NCBI RefSeq assembly: GCF_002259795.1
Contig: NZ_MWXA01000004.1
Coordinates: 1 to 64,000, forward strand
DNA length: 64,000 bases
Direction of reading: 5' to 3'
Source of the DNA: Bifidobacterium aquikefiri
Lineage (GTDB): Bacteria; Actinomycetota; Actinomycetes; Actinomycetales; Bifidobacteriaceae
This document shows positions 59,624 through 64,000 of the stretch, one piece after another. Position numbers and translations under genes: made by a program. The notes under the pieces were generated by a model. That model saw nothing but the letters and a program-made list of their open reading frames with translations, made no database searches and was not told where the DNA came from. Every line of letters starts with the position of its first letter. Positions within the stretch are counted from its first letter, which is position 1.

Positions 59624-62600
59624 TCAGTCTTCGTCGGATATTTGGGGCAATCCGGCATCCAAATCACGGATGATTTCGTCTCGGGAACGAGATTCGGTTT
59701 GAATCTGTCGGTTTTCGGGTTTGGATTCGCTCACGTAATAGAGGCATGCGTCGATTTGGCCGATATCAATGCCTTGCATCATGGATAGAAGGACTCGATA
59801 CATATCAAGCTGTAGGAGTTTGATGCGAATGTCTTCGCTCGACACGGGACGACGGCCCGTCTTCCAATCCACAATCGTATATCTTGCAGCGGATTGTTCG
59901 CCGTTTGAGCGCAGAGCCCCATCCGATGACCGAGCGTTCAGACCGCCATTGAATACTGCATCGAGTTTGCCTTTCAGCACCTGATCATTGATAGCTCCGA
60001 CTATGGGCCGTTCAACCCAGGCAACGCTTCTGTGCGCCCAAGGCGAGCGAGCCAGCCGCTCTTCCCAATCACATAGCTGCCTCTGTTCGGAAGTTGTCGC
60101 TTGGTCACGCTGCTTCACGAGTTCAAGAATCATGGCCTGACGTGTTATTTCAGTGGCAATGCCGTCTACTCCTTCATCCTGTTGAACGGTGAAATCGTCT
60201 TGCGCAGACAGAAAGGCACTCGCCCATTCATGCAATCGCGTGCCCGCCTTGGCAGCGGCGGATGGCATGCGTGGGATCGGACGGACGATGCCACGCCAAA
60301 GGCGCCGCTCCGCTGCCTCATCGTGATCGCCGGCGAGCGCCTGCAATGCCGTGACATTCTGTCCACCGGACGAAAGCACTTGCAAACCACTCTTGCGCAG
60401 AGCCTTCACATCGTCGGCTTTGCCATGCAGAGAGCCAAGCCTTCCTGAACGCTGCGCAATCACCTGCATGGCCTGCGCGAGCAATGGGGTGCTCCCATCA
60501 AGGATTGCCTGGTCGTTTGTATGTTTTTCTTTGGAATCGATCGCTCCAAGGACGAATCGGGCAGAGGTGTCGAGCGCTGATTTCATTCGTGGCTTCAACG
60601 CCATCGGCCAAATCAGCGCTTCCGAGTCGGAAGAGTGTGACGATTCGGATTCGTGTGCTTCTTCGGCGCAATCCTGTGCAAGCTCAGCCAACGCTGTAAG
60701 CATTGCAGTTCGATAATCCCGGGCGTGATCCCCTACGAAGTAGCCCGTGAATTCAGGATTCTCCGCACTCGTCGCCGATGCAGAGGTTCCAGAATCGGCA
60801 CCAGCCCGTCGTTGCAGGTCAGCATCACTGAAACACGCCGCGGATGGATCCCCGATAAAGCTCTGATAGCTTTCAATCCAGAAATTCGAGGCTGCGGAAT
60901 CTTCAAGCAGATTGGATTTCGAACCGTTTGCTTTGCCATTTTTTGAAGCGTTATAGCTGAGCAGCACATCGTGGCGTGCGCGTGTGAGAGCGACATACGC
61001 CAATCTGCGTTCGTCTGCGTGGTATCGTGAACCGAATTCCTTCTGCTGTGAGAGCCACTGCGTGTTTTCTTCATCACGGCATTCCCCATAGACCTCATCT
61101 TCAAGACTTATCAGGCTGATGCGGTCAAGTTCGCTTATTGTGCTGGCATTCTCATCCGCATCATGCGGGAAGCGTGGCAGAATTCCTGCATCTGCACGAA
61201 TGGGAACTGGAACGGCTGTCGCATCATCCATCCAACTCCTTGCTGTGGAAACGTAGCTTGCAGGGCGTGCCAATCTTCCAAAGCCATCGATCACCGCCGG
61301 ATGGGTCTGTTCGATTTTCAACCCATCCCCCTGATTGCTGGGAAATGTTCCGGACTTCATGCCTACCACCGCAACGGCATCCCATTCGAGTCCCTTGGAT
61401 TGGTGGATGGTCATCAGCACGACGTCTGGGTGCCCTGCGATGTCACTGGCAGGCTCATCGGGACTCTTGCCCATGGAATCGACCCAGGCGACAAATCCAC
61501 GCAGCGTCGACGGAGTGCCATCCTGTAGTTCGGCTTCAAAGGTGTCAACCAATGCTTCGAAGGTATCCAAACTGGACTGGGCGGAGCTGCGATCGAGTCT
61601 GCCCCCATCGTCATGCAGACTCTGTGAGAGTACGACATCGATATCAAGCTGCAACGCGTGAACAGCAGCTCGTATGACGGTCTTCAGACCAGAACCAGCC
61701 TGTGACTGGACCTGCCTGAGCACCGATGCGAACTGCAGTAGCAGGTAGTGTCCCCGCTCGCTTATCCGAGAACCCTTATGGCTCAGGATTGATGTGAGAT
61801 CGTCCTCCATCAGCACATCGATCGCAAAGACATTATTGGGGACGTTGTCGCGATGCTGATTCACATATCCATGCATCTGACTATGTTTCGCGCCCGTTGG
61901 GGCGAGTCCAGCCTCTACAAGCCCACGATACTGGCTCTCGACATTGATGCCTTTGACCATCTGAGCGAAGGCATTGAGATCGGCCGGGTTTACATTGAAC
62001 CGTGGTGTAGCCAGCAACCGCATCAATGCTGCCACATCGGTATGGTTGCAGATCACATTCAGCAGGGCACGCAAATCTCGGATTTCCGGTCTTTCGAGGA
62101 GAGCTGAATATCCGACGACTTCATAGCTCAGGCCCGCATCGTGGAGAGCGCCACAATATTGAGGAAGATTGGTCTTCGATCTGAAGAGAATCGCCACATG
62201 GGGTGCATGCGTATCAACCGATTCGGAGCTTGCGGCGGCACTGGCCGAAGGGGTCGATTCAACACCGTAGCGGTGCCTCGATTCCTGAACAAATCGTATT
62301 ACTCCCTGAATCTCTTCGTCCAAGGTCTGTGTTGCGAGAAGTCCCAAGGTTCCACGGTCTGCGCTGTCCCTTGCTCGCAGGGGTTTCACATCGACTTCGC
62401 GCATGCTGGCGCTCGTAGCCGTTCCCCGATCCTGACGCAACGGCAAGGTCAGATTATTGGCAGCATCCAGAATCAGCGACCCATTTCTAAAGGTTTGGGA
62501 AAGGGAATACTGCCGGGTTGGAGTATAGGCTGTCTGAGCCGAAAGCTTGTCGAATTCCTGCAGAAAGGTTCTAAATGCTCCAGGGCTTGCGCCACGCCAC

Positions 62601-63841
62601 GCATAGATGGACTGAAATGGGTCACCGACCGCGCTGACCGCAGAGCGGTCAGATATATGCCTCCGTGTGGAAGCAGCTTCTGAATCTGGCTTCTGCGAAG
62701 CTTGGTCATCGCCGTCAGGATGGAACAAAGCCGCAATCAGCAAGGCCTGTGTGGTGGACGTGTCTTGATATTCATCCAGAAACACATGCGAGAAACGTCT
62801 GCGATATTGAGCACCGATCGAGGGAAATCTCGTAACCAATTGGTATGCAGCCAAGGTGAAATCGCTGAATTCAGCCATATTCGCCTTTCGCTTTGCCTCC
62901 TGATACTGCTCTGCAAGGGTGAGCAGCACCTCTCGGTTCTGTGCGATGGTTTTGAGATGTTGAGCTCTGAAGGCGCGACGCAAATCGCGGTTATGCTGGA
63001 TTTCTCCCAATTTCTTGGTTCGTGTCTTCTCGCTCATCTTCTTGCTCGTATCGAGGGGAGCGACCTTCTTGTCGCTGGGATCGGCTTTGGGAATCTCAAC
63101 GCCGCCAAGGATGGAATTCACACGGCTAATGAAGGCCGAATCCCACGAGTGCATGGCGTGTGCGGCCTGTTCAAAGGTCGTGCAACTTCCATCGATCATC
63201 GAATTGGAACAGGCGTGAGCCACGGCAAGCACATTGTTGACCGTGGTCGAGAAACTCTGCGAAGCGACGTCGGCATCGGAAGGTGTTGCTGCAGCCAATT
63301 TTCGTAGCAGACGCTCTTCTGAAAAAGCATCGCCTTTGACGGCAGCATCACTATTTTCCTCATAATCTTCGGCTTCTGCATCCTGCGTTGCAAAGAGACT
63401 CTGAATGTGTTCACCCACCACCTCGGCAGCGAGCTGATATGCACCGGCATCACTCAGAGGCTGGGTGGACTGGTTGAAGCCGACAAGCAGACCGTATTGT
63501 CGCACAATGCTCTGGAAGAAAGCATCGTAGGTCTGCACCTCTGGTTTGAGAAAGATGCTCGCACCGGTATTGGAATGTGCAATAACGGCTGCCGATACGC
63601 GGGTCAGTAGCTCCGAGGCGGCCTTCCGAGTGAAGGTCAGGCCAAGGATGCGTTCAGGCGAGACACCCGATTCTATGAGTCTCACTATGCGCATCGTCAT
63701 CGTCATCGTCTTGCCAGAACCGGCACCTGCAACGATGAGCTGATTGGCATTGATATTGGCCTCGATGATGGACTGTTGCTCAGCGGTGCTGGTAAAGACT
63801 GGTTTTTCGCTGTGCTGCATAGCAGTTGTGCCCTGTGTCAT
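59624..63841 (-). CDS. UvrD-type helicase with C-terminal nuclease domain (AdnB/AddA-like)
   Basis: A 1405-residue DNA motor-nuclease for double-strand break processing. Walker A is VAGAGSGKTMTMTMRIVRL (GKT at about 43-45), then LTFTRKAASEL, Walker B HVFLDEYQDTST, AVGDPFQSIYAWRGA, MTIHQSKGLEWDAV and YVALTRARHDVLL. The last 150 residues hold a PD-(D/E)XK nuclease, with KGKLDAVFNGG and YTIVDWKTGRRP. This layout is that of actinobacterial AdnB. The ATG at 63841 follows GGAGG. It overlaps the stop of an upstream frame (ATGA), where AdnA would be expected. A long acidic/Ser-rich insertion near residues 160-190 is present. Confidence 0.92.
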   Translation of the reverse strand: MTQGTTAMQHSEKPVFTSTAEQQSIIEANINANQLIVAGAGSGKTMTMTMRIVRLIESGVSPERILGLTFTRKAASELLTRVSAAVIAHSNTGASIFLKPEVQTYDAFFQSIVRQYGLLVGFNQSTQPLSDAGAYQLAAEVVGEHIQSLFATQDAEAEDYEENSDAAVKGDAFSEERLLRKLAAATPSDADVASQSFSTTVNNVLAVAHACSNSMIDGSCTTFEQAAHAMHSWDSAFISRVNSILGGVEIPKADPSDKKVAPLDTSKKMSEKTRTKKLGEIQHNRDLRRAFRAQHLKTIAQNREVLLTLAEQYQEAKRKANMAEFSDFTLAAYQLVTRFPSIGAQYRRRFSHVFLDEYQDTSTTQALLIAALFHPDGDDQASQKPDSEAASTRRHISDRSAVSAVGDPFQSIYAWRGASPGAFRTFLQEFDKLSAQTAYTPTRQYSLSQTFRNGSLILDAANNLTLPLRQDRGTATSASMREVDVKPLRARDSADRGTLGLLATQTLDEEIQGVIRFVQESRHRYGVESTPSASAAASSESVDTHAPHVAILFRSKTNLPQYCGALHDAGLSYEVVGYSALLERPEIRDLRALLNVICNHTDVAALMRLLATPRFNVNPADLNAFAQMVKGINVESQYRGLVEAGLAPTGAKHSQMHGYVNQHRDNVPNNVFAIDVLMEDDLTSILSHKGSRISERGHYLLLQFASVLRQVQSQAGSGLKTVIRAAVHALQLDIDVVLSQSLHDDGGRLDRSSAQSSLDTFEALVDTFEAELQDGTPSTLRGFVAWVDSMGKSPDEPASDIAGHPDVVLMTIHQSKGLEWDAVAVVGMKSGTFPSNQGDGLKIEQTHPAVIDGFGRLARPASYVSTARSWMDDATAVPVPIRADAGILPRFPHDADENASTISELDRISLISLEDEVYGECRDEENTQWLSQQKEFGSRYHADERRLAYVALTRARHDVLLSYNASKNGKANGSKSNLLEDSAASNFWIESYQSFIGDPSAACFSDADLQRRAGADSGTSASATSAENPEFTGYFVGDHARDYRTAMLTALAELAQDCAEEAHESESSHSSDSEALIWPMALKPRMKSALDTSARFVLGAIDSKEKHTNDQAILDGSTPLLAQAMQVIAQRSGRLGSLHGKADDVKALRKSGLQVLSSGGQNVTALQALAGDHDEAAERRLWRGIVRPIPRMPSAAAKAGTRLHEWASAFLSAQDDFTVQQDEGVDGIATEITRQAMILELVKQRDQATTSEQRQLCDWEERLARSPWAHRSVAWVERPIVGAINDQVLKGKLDAVFNGGLNARSSDGALRSNGEQSAARYTIVDWKTGRRPVSSEDIRIKLLQLDMYRVLLSMMQGIDIGQIDACLYYVSESKPENRQIQTESRSRDEIIRDLDAGLPQISDED

Positions 63842-63999
63842 CTGCGTTCCTCCATCACGTTCGCGTGAAGCAGTTCCCACGCCTTGCACGTATTCGAGCC
63901 ACTGCTGGAATTATTGGGCTTATGGCATCGGTTGGCATCAAGCTGCATGCGTTCATCCGTGCTCGACAACCTCACACTGGCAGCGAAAAACACGCGTGA
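63838..63999 (-). CDS. 3' end of an upstream coupled gene, cut by window edge (possible AdnA partner)
   Basis: A minus-strand frame is open from the window edge to a TGA that overlaps the helicase ATG by 4 bp. The 53 visible residues (SRVFFAASVRLSSTDERMQL ... ELLHANVMEERR) carry no diagnostic motif. The ATGA overlap and the usual adnA-adnB order suggest the partner subunit; the call rests on position, not on sequence. Confidence 0.45.
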   Translation of the reverse strand, partial: SRVFFAASVRLSSTDERMQLDANRCHKPNNSSSGSNTCKAWELLHANVMEERR

Positions 64000-64000
64000 A

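Overview
The window looks like a chromosomal segment of a member of the Bifidobacteriaceae (Bifidobacterium or a close relative). The basis is the protein style of the housekeeping block (dapB-dapA-RNase J-pepN, glmM, def, AdnB-like helicase-nuclease), the many sugar-uptake cassettes each with its own regulator, and moderate-to-high G+C everywhere except the left end. The assignment is an inference from family knowledge, not from a database search.

Layout. (1) 1-6.6 kb: an A+T-rich surface-polysaccharide island with the 3' end of an IS256-type transposase, three glycosyltransferases and a Wzx-type flippase, with decayed sequence between them. (2) 6.6-8.3 kb: a decay zone with a frameshifted hypothetical gene and a dead paralogue of the small gene at 12.4 kb. 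(3) 8.4-11.5 kb: an ascorbate-type PTS (EIIA, EIIB, EIIC, translationally coupled) followed by a GntR/UTRA regulator. (4) 11.5-13.75 kb: mostly non-coding, with one intact small unknown gene, one dead relative and a palindromic dispersed repeat. (5) 13.75-21.1 kb: a keto-deoxy-sugar region. It holds a KDPG-type aldolase, an MFS transporter and a coupled P-loop kinase (one operon), a DeoR regulator, a KdgR-like LacI regulator, and a divergent KduD-like dehydrogenase with a second MFS transporter. (6) 21.4-27.7 kb: an RpiR/SIS regulator, a frameshifted HAD phosphatase and, on the minus strand, a MurNAc recycling operon mupG-murQ-PTS EIIBCA-HPr. (7) 28.1-31 kb: a membrane-anchored endo/exonuclease/phosphatase protein, a truncated hydrolase, tRNA-Arg(CCT) and repeats. 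(8) 31.2-45.1 kb: a large minus-strand operon in the order lipoprotein binding protein, two permeases, fused double ATPase, alpha/beta hydrolase, GH94 phosphorylase, GH3 beta-glucosidase, controlled by a divergent LacI regulator with two candidate operators. The GH94+GH3 pair points to beta-1,2-gluco-oligosaccharides (sophorose series). (9) 45.2-49.6 kb: two MFS transporters and an SDR. (10) 49.6-64 kb: housekeeping genes, all on the minus strand: def, glmM, pepN, RNase J, dapA, dapB and an AdnB-like helicase-nuclease, with the tail of its upstream partner at the window edge.

Two things run through the whole window. Many transcription units end in a long, nearly perfect hairpin a few to about 70 bases after the stop codon, mostly without a U-tract. 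Several of these hairpins fall into sequence families (GAGTTTTGTTGCC-type and CATTGTGAACTT-type). A separate family of about 90-100 bp palindromic elements (GTCATCYCGAGCGGAG...) occurs four times. I found no CRISPR array, prophage or obvious defence island. The least conventional signals are these hairpin families, the HPr without the usual regulatory serine, the aldolase-MFS-kinase cassette and the sophoro-oligosaccharide operon.
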